NCBI GenBank assembly: GCA_016210125.1
Contig: JACQUS010000315.1
Location: forward strand, 1 to 12,374
Source of the DNA: Chloroflexota bacterium
Lineage (GTDB): Bacteria > Chloroflexota > UBA6077 > FW602-bin22 > JACQUS01
Length of the DNA: 12,374 nucleotides
Reading direction: 5' to 3'
Shown here piece by piece: positions 1 through 6,113 of this stretch. The notes under the pieces are model-generated. The model saw nothing but the letters and a program-made list of their open reading frames with translations, did not search any database and was not told the origin of the DNA. How positions within the stretch are numbered: position 1 is the stretch's first letter; every line of letters begins with the position of its first letter. The translations under genes were made by a program, and so were the position numbers.

Positions 1-711
1 GTGGCGACGATCTTCGCCACGCAGCGCATGCCGACCGAGCGCAACCCGCTGCACATCACCGTCGTCGGCCATCAGTGGTGGTGGGAGTTCCGCTATCCCG
101 ACCTCGGCGTTGTCACGGCCAACGAGGTGTACGTGCCGGTCGGACAGACGGTCCTCTTCACGCTGGAGTCGGCCGACGTCATCCACAGCTTCTGGGTGCC
201 CGGCGCTGGGGCCAAGCGCGACGTCGTGCCGCGGCACAAGAACACGATCTGGTGGACGGCCTATCAGCCTGGCGAGTACTACGGCCAGTGCGCCGAGTAC
301 TGCGGCACGTCGCACGCCGACATGCGCCTGCGCTACTTCGCCCGCCCAGCGGACGAGTTTGCCGGCTGGGTCGCGGCGCAGAAGCGGCCGGCCGTCGAGC
401 CGGTCCCAGGCACGCTGGCCGAGCGCGGCAAGGCCGTCTTCCTCAACCCCGCGAACCAGTGCCTCGCCTGCCACACGGTGCAGGGCACCATCGCGCAGGG
501 CAAGCAGGGGCCGGACCTCACGCACGTCGGCAGCCGCACCACGCTCGCCTCGGCGATCCTCGACAACACGCCGGAGAACCTGAAGAAGTGGATCGCGAAG
601 CCATCCGAGTTCAAGCCGCGCACGATCATGAAGCAAATCGAGCCGGCGATGGCGCGGCTGAGCGAGGACGACATGAGCGCGCTGGTCGCCTATCTCGGGA
701 GCCTGCGCTAG
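1..711 (+). CDS. coxB: Cytochrome c oxidase subunit II with fused cytochrome c domain (caa3 type), 5' end outside window
   Basis: This is the electron-entry subunit of the terminal oxidase; it takes electrons from its own heme c or from a soluble cytochrome and passes them to CuA on the outer face of the membrane. Numbering from base 1, the cupredoxin domain has the aromatic patch (HQWWWEF, 24-30) and a complete CuA site: H62, C97, E99, C101, H105 and M108. A class I cytochrome c domain follows, with heme motif CLACH (154-158); M210 or M217 is the likely axial ligand. The usual N-terminal membrane hairpin is absent because the gene starts before the window; the GTG at base 1 is probably internal. 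The heme domain marks the enzyme as caa3 type. The stop is TAG and coxA follows 63 bases later. Identification is secure; only the 5' end is unknown. Confidence 0.95.
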   Translation: MATIFATQRMPTERNPLHITVVGHQWWWEFRYPDLGVVTANEVYVPVGQTVLFTLESADVIHSFWVPGAGAKRDVVPRHKNTIWWTAYQPGEYYGQCAEYCGTSHADMRLRYFARPADEFAGWVAAQKRPAVEPVPGTLAERGKAVFLNPANQCLACHTVQGTIAQGKQGPDLTHVGSRTTLASAILDNTPENLKKWIAKPSEFKPRTIMKQIEPAMARLSEDDMSALVAYLGSLR

Positions 712-721
712 AGGCGCGACG

Positions 722-775
722 ACACGGAGGCGAGGACCAACACGGAGGCAAGGGCCAACACGGAGGCAATGACCA
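722..775 (+). repeat. Three tandem 18-bp repeats, each with a Shine-Dalgarno core
   Basis: Three consecutive 18-base units (722-739, 740-757, 758-775) share the pattern ACACGGAGGCRAKGRCCA with only a few differences. Each contains GGAGG. Only the third copy lies at a usable distance from a start codon: GGAGG at 762-766 is 8 bases before the ATG at 775, but only 2 bases before the ATG at 769, so the coxA start is placed at 775. The repeats fill almost the whole coxB-coxA spacer. They look like local duplications of a ribosome binding site; whether the extra copies affect coxA translation is unknown. Confidence 0.8.
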
Positions 776-1830
776 TGGCCGTACGTGCTGAGCGGCTAGC
801 TGCACACCCCGCGCCGTACGCCGGGCTCTGGAGCTGGCTGACGACCGTAGACCACAAGCGCATCGGCATCCTGTACGGGGTCTCGGCGCTCATCTTCTTC
901 GTCATCGGTGGCCTCCAAGCGCTGCTCATGCGCCTCCAGCTCGCCGTGCCGGACAACCGCCTCGTCGACCCCGACACGTTCAACGCGCTCTTCACTATGC
1001 ACGGCACGACTATGGTCTTCCTGGTCATCATGCCCATGAGCGCGGCCTTCTTTAACTACGTCGTGCCGCTCCAGATCGGCGCCCGCGATGTCGCCTTCCC
1101 GCGCCTGAACGCCTTCAGCTACTGGGCCTTCCTCGCCGGCGCGATCATGCTCAACATCAGCTTCCTCACCGGGCAGGTGCCCGACATGGGCTGGTTCGCC
1201 TATGCGAACCTCACCGGCCGCGCGTACTCCCCGACGCCAGCCGTCGACTACTGGATCTTGGGCCTCCAGCTCCTCGGCGTGGCCTCCATGGCCGCGGCGA
1301 TCAACTTCTTCGTCACCATCGTCAACATGCGCGCGCCGGGCATGACGCTGATGCGCATGCCCGTGTTCACGTGGATGACACTGGTGACCGCGGTGCTCAT
1401 CCTACTGGCCTTCCCGGTCATCACCGTCGGCGTGACCATTCTGCTGTTCGACCGTCTGATCGGCACGAACTTCTTCCTTGTGGCCAAGGGCGGCGACCCC
1501 ATCCTCTGGCAGCACCTCTTCTGGGTCTTCGGCCATCCCGAGGTCTACATCTTGATCTTGCCGGCCATGGGCATCGTCTCCGAGGTCCTGCCGACATTCT
1601 CCCGCAAGCCGCTCTTCGGCTACCCGTTCGTCGTCTACTCCGGCATAGCGATCGGCTTCCTATCGTTCGGCGTGTGGGCGCACCACATGTTCGCTGTGGG
1701 CATGGGGCCCATCGCCGACGCCATCTTCGCCGTCAACACCATGCTCATCGCCATCCCCACCGGCGTGAAGATCTTCATCTGGATCGGCACCAGGTGGGGC
1801 GGCTCGATCCGCTTCACCACGGCGATGTAG
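775..1830 (+). CDS. coxA: CoxA, N-terminal 351 residues up to the in-frame TAG
   Basis: This part spans roughly the first eight membrane helices. Visible ligands and channel residues are the heme a ligand H76 (TMHGTTM), the D-channel entry D105 (PLQIGARD), the CuB ligand H254 with cross-linkable Y258 and the D-channel glutamate E256 (GHPEVY), the CuB ligands H303 and H304 (WAHHMF), and the K-channel K332 (PTGVKIF). The GHPEVY glutamate places it with A1-type oxidases. The start at 775 is preferred over an ATG at 769 because of its distance from GGAGG (762-766). Without the second half this product lacks two heme ligands and could not be active alone. Confidence 0.85.
   Translation: MAVRAERLAAHPAPYAGLWSWLTTVDHKRIGILYGVSALIFFVIGGLQALLMRLQLAVPDNRLVDPDTFNALFTMHGTTMVFLVIMPMSAAFFNYVVPLQIGARDVAFPRLNAFSYWAFLAGAIMLNISFLTGQVPDMGWFAYANLTGRAYSPTPAVDYWILGLQLLGVASMAAAINFFVTIVNMRAPGMTLMRMPVFTWMTLVTAVLILLAFPVITVGVTILLFDRLIGTNFFLVAKGGDPILWQHLFWVFGHPEVYILILPAMGIVSEVLPTFSRKPLFGYPFVVYSGIAIGFLSFGVWAHHMFAVGMGPIADAIFAVNTMLIAIPTGVKIFIWIGTRWGGSIRFTTAM
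1828..1830 (+). other. In-frame TAG codon inside coxA
   Basis: The bases GCGATG-TAG-TTCGCC interrupt a frame that is otherwise continuous with subunit I homologues on both sides. TAG is an ordinary stop in this genome: coxB, coxC, the 67-residue gene, ctaAB and blaI all end with it. A genome-wide reassignment of TAG is therefore unlikely. Confidence 0.9.
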
Positions 1831-1836
1831 TTCGCC

Positions 1837-2658
1837 GTGGGCTTCATCGCGCTGTTCATCATCGGCGGCATCAGCGGCATCATGCACGCTATCGTGCCCC
1901 TCGACCTCCAGCACACGGACACGTACTTCATCGTCGCGCACTTCCACTACGTGCTGTTCGGCGGCTCGATCATGGGACTCGCGGCCGGCCTCTACTACTG
2001 GTTCCCCAAGATGACCGGCCGGCTGATGGACGAGCGCCTCGGCACATGGGCCTTTTGGATCACGTTCTTGGGCTTCAATCTGACGTTCTTCCCGATGCAC
2101 TTCACCGGCTTGCTGGGCATGCCACGCCGGACATACACCTACGCGGCGAACATGGGTCTGACGGAGCTGAATTTCCTCCAGACGGCCGGCGCGCTCGTCC
2201 TGGGGGTCGGCTCGCTGCTCATCCTGGCGAACGTGGTCCATGGGATGCGCCACGGGCGGCCGAGCGGACGCGACCCGTGGGACGGCCACACGCTGGAGTG
2301 GACGATCCCGAACCCGCCGCCGGCCTATAACTTCGCCGCCATTCCCGTCGTGCACGGCCGGCGGCCCTTCTGGGACGCGAAGTACCCAGCGTACGCCGAG
2401 CACGCGCACGCACCGGCGGCCGCGCCGGCGCAGCACCCTGTCGCGACGGCTGAGGCGCATGCCGAGGAGCACATCCACATGCCTAACCCGTCGTACTACC
2501 CGCTGGTCGTCGCGGTCGGCATCTTCATCGTGATGACCGGGGTGCTGATCTACCTGAGCACGTTCCAGCTTGTCGGCCCGACCCTGGCGGTGAGCGCGGT
2601 GGGCGCGCTGGTCTTCCTGGTCGGCCTGTACGGCTGGATCTTCGAACCGCCAGCCTGA
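1837..2658 (+). CDS. coxA: CoxA, C-terminal part after the in-frame TAG
   Basis: This continues the same frame as the first half; the first possible restart is GTG at 1837, but no Shine-Dalgarno sequence precedes it. It holds the heme a3 ligand and the second heme a ligand in VAHFHYVLFGG (H389 and H391 counting from 775, with the stop as codon 352) and the well-conserved stretch FNLTFFPMHFTGLLGMPRR. The magnesium-site aspartate is present (D382), but the usual preceding histidine is threonine (LQHTDTYF). After the core comes a linker of about 40 residues rich in histidine, alanine and proline, then an MPNPSYYPL motif and two further membrane helices, a C-terminal extension seen in caa3-type subunit I proteins. 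It ends 10 bases before coxC. Confidence 0.85.
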   Translation: MGFIALFIIGGISGIMHAIVPLDLQHTDTYFIVAHFHYVLFGGSIMGLAAGLYYWFPKMTGRLMDERLGTWAFWITFLGFNLTFFPMHFTGLLGMPRRTYTYAANMGLTELNFLQTAGALVLGVGSLLILANVVHGMRHGRPSGRDPWDGHTLEWTIPNPPPAYNFAAIPVVHGRRPFWDAKYPAYAEHAHAPAAAPAQHPVATAEAHAEEHIHMPNPSYYPLVVAVGIFIVMTGVLIYLSTFQLVGPTLAVSAVGALVFLVGLYGWIFEPPA

Positions 2659-2668
2659 CGGGGGAACG

Positions 2669-3283
2669 ATGGCACACGAGATCGCGCACGGGCACGGCGC
2701 AGAGGCCACCTCGACGGGCCTGCACCACCGCAAGGTCCTGATGTGGACCTTCCTGGCGTCGGACTGCCTGTTCTTCGGCTCGCTCATCGCAACCTACATG
2801 GCTTACCGTGGCCGCAGCCTCGCGCCGCCGCACCCGGCCGAGATCTTCGATATTCCTTACACGTCGGTCAGCGCCTTCGTGCTGCTGATGAGCAGCCTGA
2901 CGATGGTGCTCGCGCTACACGCCCTGCAGCACGGGCGCATCCGCAACTTCCGCATTTGGCTGACGGCGACGGCGCTCTTGGGCCTGGTCTTTGTCGGCGG
3001 GCAGGCGTACGAGTTCACGACGTTCGTGGAGGAGGGGCTCACGCCGTCGGTCAATCTCTTCGGCTCGACGTTCTACACCCTCACCGGGTTCCACGGAGCG
3101 CACGTGACCGTCGGCGTCCTGTGGCTGCTGTCCATCGTCGTGTACTCCTTCGTCAAGCCGTTCGATCCCGCCGTACACAGTCTCGACGTGGAGATCGCCG
3201 GGCTCTATTGGCACTTCGTCGACATCGTCTGGATCGTCATCTTCACGGTTGTCTACCTGATTCCCACGCCGGTCCCGCACTAG
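2669..3283 (+). CDS. coxC: Cytochrome c oxidase subunit III
   Basis: This 204-residue integral membrane subunit packs against subunit I and stabilises proton uptake and oxygen delivery; it has no metal centre. Five membrane helices are visible, at about 24-44, 65-88, 97-117, 131-161 and 175-200. Family landmarks are WTFLASDCLFFGSLIATY (30-47), the TFYTLTGFHGAHVTVGV segment, and VEIAGLYWHFVDIVWIVIF near the C-terminus. Its length and five-helix plan fit the short form of the subunit that lacks the first two helices. The N-terminus is histidine-rich (H3, H7, H9, H18, H19). The ATG follows a GGGGGAAC purine run, and the gene begins 10 bases after coxA, so the two are cotranscribed. Confidence 0.95.
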   Translation: MAHEIAHGHGAEATSTGLHHRKVLMWTFLASDCLFFGSLIATYMAYRGRSLAPPHPAEIFDIPYTSVSAFVLLMSSLTMVLALHALQHGRIRNFRIWLTATALLGLVFVGGQAYEFTTFVEEGLTPSVNLFGSTFYTLTGFHGAHVTVGVLWLLSIVVYSFVKPFDPAVHSLDVEIAGLYWHFVDIVWIVIFTVVYLIPTPVPH

Positions 3284-3325
3284 CGCGGCGGGCATCAGGC
3301 GAACGGAGCGAGGTGAGGTCGGGCC

Positions 3326-3628
3326 ATGCCAGATATGGCGCGGGAGCGTCCGCATCCAGGGCCGGCGACGTACGTGTGGATTGCCGTGGTGCTCGCCATC
3401 ATCACGGCCGCCGAGGTGGCGACCTTCTACGTGCAGGGGCCGCTCGGGCCGGTGCTCATTCCGTTGCTCCTGGGGCTTTCGGCGGCCAAGTTCGTGATGG
3501 TCGTGGGCTTCTATATGCACCTCAAGTTCGACAGCTCTCTGTTCACGGCGTTCTTCGTCTCCGGCCTCACGGTCGCCGCGACGATCATCGTCGCGTTCAT
3601 CCTGCTATTCCTCGGCCAGCAGGTCTGA
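3326..3628 (+). CDS. coxD: Cytochrome c oxidase subunit IV (prokaryotic COX4 type)
   Basis: This 100-residue membrane protein has three hydrophobic helices (about 16-36, 42-63 and 72-97) and the signature KFVMVVGFYMHLKFD (55-69), typical of the small fourth subunit of caa3 and bo3-type oxidases, where it supports assembly of the subunit I-III core. The start at ATG 3326 is preferred because AGGTGAGG (3311-3318) sits 7 bases upstream; a second in-frame ATG at 3335 is less well placed. It lies 42 bases after coxC in the same operon. Confidence 0.9.
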   Translation: MPDMARERPHPGPATYVWIAVVLAIITAAEVATFYVQGPLGPVLIPLLLGLSAAKFVMVVGFYMHLKFDSSLFTAFFVSGLTVAATIIVAFILLFLGQQV

Positions 3629-3662
3629 GAGCTGGCGCGCCAACGCGATCGGAGGAAGAGGG

Positions 3663-3866
3663 TTGGGTACGCTGCGCTTGGCGCTCGGCATCCCGCTGGG
3701 CGTGCTGGTCTTTATTGCCCTGTGGATGTTCTTATTCAGCCGGCTCCTGCTGCTGAGCGGGAAGCTCGTCGCGCCGGCGGTGGCCCTGCTGATCGCGCTG
3801 GTGATCCTCATCGGCGCGGCGCTCTGGGCACGGAGCGAGGAGCCGGCCGGCGAGCACGGACAGTAG
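3663..3866 (+). CDS. Small two-helix membrane protein of unknown function, end of cox operon
   Basis: The product is 67 residues long: a short basic N-terminus, two membrane helices (about 7-30 and 36-57) with SRLLLLSGK between them, and a charged tail (ARSEEPAGEHGQ). I do not recognise a named family. The start is TTG: GGAGGA at 3651-3656 lies 6 bases before TTG 3663, while no ATG is available. It follows coxD by 34 bases and precedes a long noncoding region, so it is probably the last cistron of the cox operon. A role as a minor oxidase subunit or assembly helper is a guess from position alone. The good ribosome binding site and the clear helix pattern argue that it is real. Confidence 0.65.
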   Translation: MGTLRLALGIPLGVLVFIALWMFLFSRLLLLSGKLVAPAVALLIALVILIGAALWARSEEPAGEHGQ

Positions 3867-3912
3867 CGGGCGTTTGCAGAGCCCTGGTGGTTTCTTCGGC
3901 AGCCGACCACAT

Positions 3913-3975
3913 GTAGCGGCGGGGCGTGTCCCGCCCGAATTTGGCCGCTTGGCGGGGGACAAGCCCCCGCGCTAC
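3913..3975. repeat. Inverted pair of REP-like palindromes
   Basis: The left unit starts GTAGCGGCGGGG and folds as GGCGGG (3918-3923) with CCCGCC (3930-3935). The right unit is its inverted counterpart, reading GTAGCGCGGGGG on the - strand from 3975, and folds as GCGGGGG (3952-3958) with CCCCCGC (3964-3970) around a 5-base loop. Each unit thus begins with the tetranucleotide GTAG followed by a short imperfect palindrome, the known design of REP elements mobilised by REP-associated tyrosine transposases. Two in opposite orientation resemble a BIME. No transposase gene is in the window. The elements may also help end cox transcription. Confidence 0.6.
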
Positions 3976-4094
3976 GAGTGGTTTGCAGCACGCCCTAGCG
4001 GCGGGCCGGTCGTGCTCACGGCCTTGGTCTCGGCGTAGCAACGACTGCCGCTTTTGTCTCGCGTCGTCTCTGCTTCTACGCGTATGGCGGCGGC

Positions 4095-4113
4095 GGCGGG
4101 ATACCGCCCCTAC
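4095..4113 (-). repeat. Single REP-like palindrome
   Basis: On the - strand this reads GTAGGGGCGGTATCCCGCC: a GTAG head, then a GGCGG/CCGCC stem with a 4-base loop. It matches the plan of the pair at 3913-3975, though its loop and stem length differ. On its own it would be weak, but its nearness to two related units supports it. Confidence 0.45.
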
Positions 4114-4199
4114 GACCGGTGTCGCCCATGGATTCGGACACTGATACGCCAGGACCCCTCGTCGGCGACTGCGATCTAGCGACGAGTATGTGAGACCGC

Positions 4200-6101
4200 A
4201 TGGCGATCACGACCGCGACGCGAACCGCACCGCCGGGGCCGGGCCCGACCGGACCACCGCGGCGGTTCTTCTATCTCGCGCTTACGACCAGCGTCGCGAC
4301 CTGGCTGCTGATCGCCGTCGGCAGCTTTGTGCGCATCACCGGCTCCGGCCTGGGCTGCCCGGACTGGCCGCTCTGCCACGGCCAGGTGGTCCCACCGTTG
4401 GAGCCAGCGGCGCTCATCGAGTATTTCCACCGCCTCATCGCGCTGGTGGCCAGCGTGCTGATGGCGCTGACGACGATCGCCGCCGTTCGCTGGCAGCGGC
4501 ACGACCCTTGGATCGTGCGCCCCGCCGTCGCCGTCCCGCCTGCGCTGGCCGTCCAGATCCTGCTTGGCGCGTTCACCGTGCTCCTGGAGCTGCCACACGA
4601 GCTCGTCTTCATCCATTTCGCCACCGCGGCGGTCATCCTCGGCCTGCTGGTCGTGATCACTGTCTCGGCGTACACCGCCGGGCGACGACGTCACCCGTCG
4701 TCCCTCTTTGCGGTGGCGGAGAGGGTGAGTCAAGGGGTGAGGCGCCCCCCGGATGGTCTGCTGCGGGCCGTTGCGTGGACGGCCGCGGCGACCTACGGCA
4801 TGATTTTGCTCGGGGCCTACGTCGTCGGCGCCGGGGCGAGTCTGGCCTGTCCGGCCTTCCCGCTCTGCTACGACGACGTCCTGCTGCCGGCCGGCAATGC
4901 CGGGGCGCACGCCCACATGGCCCACCGCTTCGGCGCCCTGCTGGTGGCCGTGCTGATGGCCGTGACCCTCAGGCTGGCGCTACGCCGCCCACGCGCGACC
5001 TCGGGCGTGCGCTGGCTGGCCGTCGCGGCGGCGGGGGTCCTGGTCGCGCAGGTGCTCGTCGGCATCGGCAGCGTCGTCTTCGTTCTACCAGGCTGGCTGC
5101 GCCTGCTGCACGTCGCCCTCGGCACGGGCCTGTGGGCGCTGCTCGTCGCACTGTGGGTGCTGGCGCGGCAGACGCTCGGCGCGCCGGAAGTCTCGCCGGA
5201 CCCGCCGACGCACGTGCGTGCGGAGCGCGAGCCGGGCAAGGTGCTCGCGTACCTCATGCTGATGAAGCCGGGCGTGCTGACGCTCCTGCTGCTCACAACC
5301 CTGGCGGCCATGCCCATCGCCGCGCGCGGCATGCCGGAGCTGCCGCTGGTCGGCTGGACGCTCCTGGGCGGCGCGCTGGCGGCCGGCGGCGCGGCGGCTT
5401 TTAACCACTACCTCGACCGCCACATCGACACCCTGATGACCCGCACGGCGCGCCGGCCCATCGCCGCCGGCCTGCTAACGTCGGCCGAGGGGCTGCGCTT
5501 CGCTGTTGTGGCCAGCGTCGCCGGCCTGGTCGTGCTGGCGGTCGGCGTGAACGTGCTCACGGCGCTGCTGGCCTTTCTGGGCCAGTTGCACTATGTGATC
5601 GTCTACTCGCGGCTGCTCAAGCGCTTCACGCCGAACAACATCGTGCTGGGCGGCGCGGCCGGGGCCATCGCTCCGCTGGTGGGCTACACCGCCGTAACGA
5701 ACGAGCTGGACCTCACCGCGCTCTATCTGTTCGCCATCGTCTTCTTCTGGACGCCACCGCACTTCTGGGCGCTGGCGCTCCTGGTGCGCGGCGACTACGT
5801 GCGGGCGCAGATACCGATGCTGCCAGTGGTGTACGGCGAGGCGGAGACGAAGCGCTTCATCGTGCTCTACTCAGTGCAGCTCGTCGCCGTGACGCTGCTC
5901 CTCGTGCCCGCGCGGGCCATGGGTTGGCTGTACTTCGGGCTGGCGTTCGCGTTGGGAGTGATCTTCGTCGCTTACGCGGTGGCGCTGCTCCGCGACCAGA
6001 GTAAGCGCAGCGCGCGGCGGCTGTTCCGCTACTCGATCCTCTACCTGGCCCTGCTCTTCGCCGTGATGGTGCTCGACCGGACGAGCTGGGCGCTGCTGTA
6101 G
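4200..6101 (+). CDS. ctaA-ctaB: Fused heme A synthase (CtaA) and heme O synthase (CtaB)
   Basis: This 633-residue membrane protein combines the two last steps of heme A synthesis: CtaB farnesylates heme B to heme O, and CtaA oxidises its C8 methyl group to a formyl group. Residues 1-325 are CtaA, with the four heme-ligand histidines H77 (EYFHR), H139, H242 (AHRFG) and H304 (LLHVALG), the catalytic-site E74, and cysteine pairs C53/C59 and C217/C223 on the outer face. Residues 345-633 are CtaB, with MKPGVL, the prenyl-diphosphate-binding motif N402-HYL-D406-RHI-D410, YSRLLKR and WTPPHFWALAL. CtaA comes first although its reaction comes second. An arginine-rich loop at about 161-188 appears to come from an inserted palindromic element. 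The start ATG has only a weak TGAGA upstream (4191-4195). Similar fusions are known in a few lineages. Confidence 0.93.
   Translation: MAITTATRTAPPGPGPTGPPRRFFYLALTTSVATWLLIAVGSFVRITGSGLGCPDWPLCHGQVVPPLEPAALIEYFHRLIALVASVLMALTTIAAVRWQRHDPWIVRPAVAVPPALAVQILLGAFTVLLELPHELVFIHFATAAVILGLLVVITVSAYTAGRRRHPSSLFAVAERVSQGVRRPPDGLLRAVAWTAAATYGMILLGAYVVGAGASLACPAFPLCYDDVLLPAGNAGAHAHMAHRFGALLVAVLMAVTLRLALRRPRATSGVRWLAVAAAGVLVAQVLVGIGSVVFVLPGWLRLLHVALGTGLWALLVALWVLARQTLGAPEVSPDPPTHVRAEREPGKVLAYLMLMKPGVLTLLLLTTLAAMPIAARGMPELPLVGWTLLGGALAAGGAAAFNHYLDRHIDTLMTRTARRPIAAGLLTSAEGLRFAVVASVAGLVVLAVGVNVLTALLAFLGQLHYVIVYSRLLKRFTPNNIVLGGAAGAIAPLVGYTAVTNELDLTALYLFAIVFFWTPPHFWALALLVRGDYVRAQIPMLPVVYGEAETKRFIVLYSVQLVAVTLLLVPARAMGWLYFGLAFALGVIFVAYAVALLRDQSKRSARRLFRYSILYLALLFAVMVLDRTSWALL
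4702..4742 (+). repeat. Palindromic element absorbed in frame within ctaA
   Basis: CCCTCT (4702-4707) pairs with AGAGGG (4720-4725), and the stem extends inward through two G-U pairs and one G-C pair around a 6-base loop. It is followed by two GGTGAG copies (4724-4729 and 4736-4741). This CCCTCT...AGAGGGTGAG...GGGGTGAGG layout resembles dispersed intergenic hairpin repeats of high-GC bacteria, but here it is translated (about residues 168-182, SSLFAVAERVSQGVR) in a loop between membrane helices of CtaA. Confidence 0.45.
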
Positions 6102-6113
6102 CGGGACGTCTGT

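Larger units (their letters stand above)
775..2658 (+). pseudogene. coxA: Cytochrome c oxidase subunit I, full-length frame interrupted by one in-frame TAG
   Basis: This is the catalytic heme-copper subunit, which reduces O2 and pumps protons. The reading frame runs for 628 codons from the ATG at 775 to the TGA at 2656-2658 and matches the family throughout, apart from a TAG at codon 352 (1828-1830). There is no frameshift: family similarity continues directly on both sides (GSIRFTTAM, stop, FAVGFIALFIIGG), where homologues usually have one hydrophobic or aromatic residue. A single base change from TTG, TGG or TAC would produce this stop. All catalytic residues are present in the combined frame, and the rest of the gene is not decayed. 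A sequencing or assembly error, or a very recent mutation, is therefore more likely than an old pseudogene. Read-through cannot be excluded. The two halves are described separately. Confidence 0.75.
3867..4199. other. Noncoding region between the cox operon and ctaAB
   Basis: These 333 bases contain no convincing gene. They hold a pair of inverted GTAG-type palindromes (3913-3975) and a third single copy (4095-4113), annotated separately. Two loosely similar stretches, GTTTGCAGAGCCCT near 3873 and GTTTGCAGCACGCCCT near 3981, flank the inverted pair and may belong to the same repeat family. I see no clean -35/-10 pair for ctaAB and no classic U-tract terminator for the cox operon. Confidence 0.6.

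Noticed and set aside
722..775. CRISPR-like array before coxA
   Set aside because: The 18-base units are directly adjacent with no spacers; this is a plain tandem repeat.
1828..1830. Pyrrolysine insertion or reassigned TAG in coxA
   Set aside because: TAG ends several normal genes in the window, no methylamine or Pyl genes are present, and the position in homologues is an ordinary residue in a membrane helix.
1371..2330. Long rightward open frame within coxA, spanning the TAG
   Set aside because: An arginine/histidine-rich shadow in another frame; the true frame shows clear oxidase motifs on both sides, so this does not indicate a frameshift.
1660..2787. Long leftward open frame opposite coxA and coxC
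   Set aside because: The peptide is rich in R, D, H and Q with no domain, typical of the antisense of high-GC membrane protein genes.
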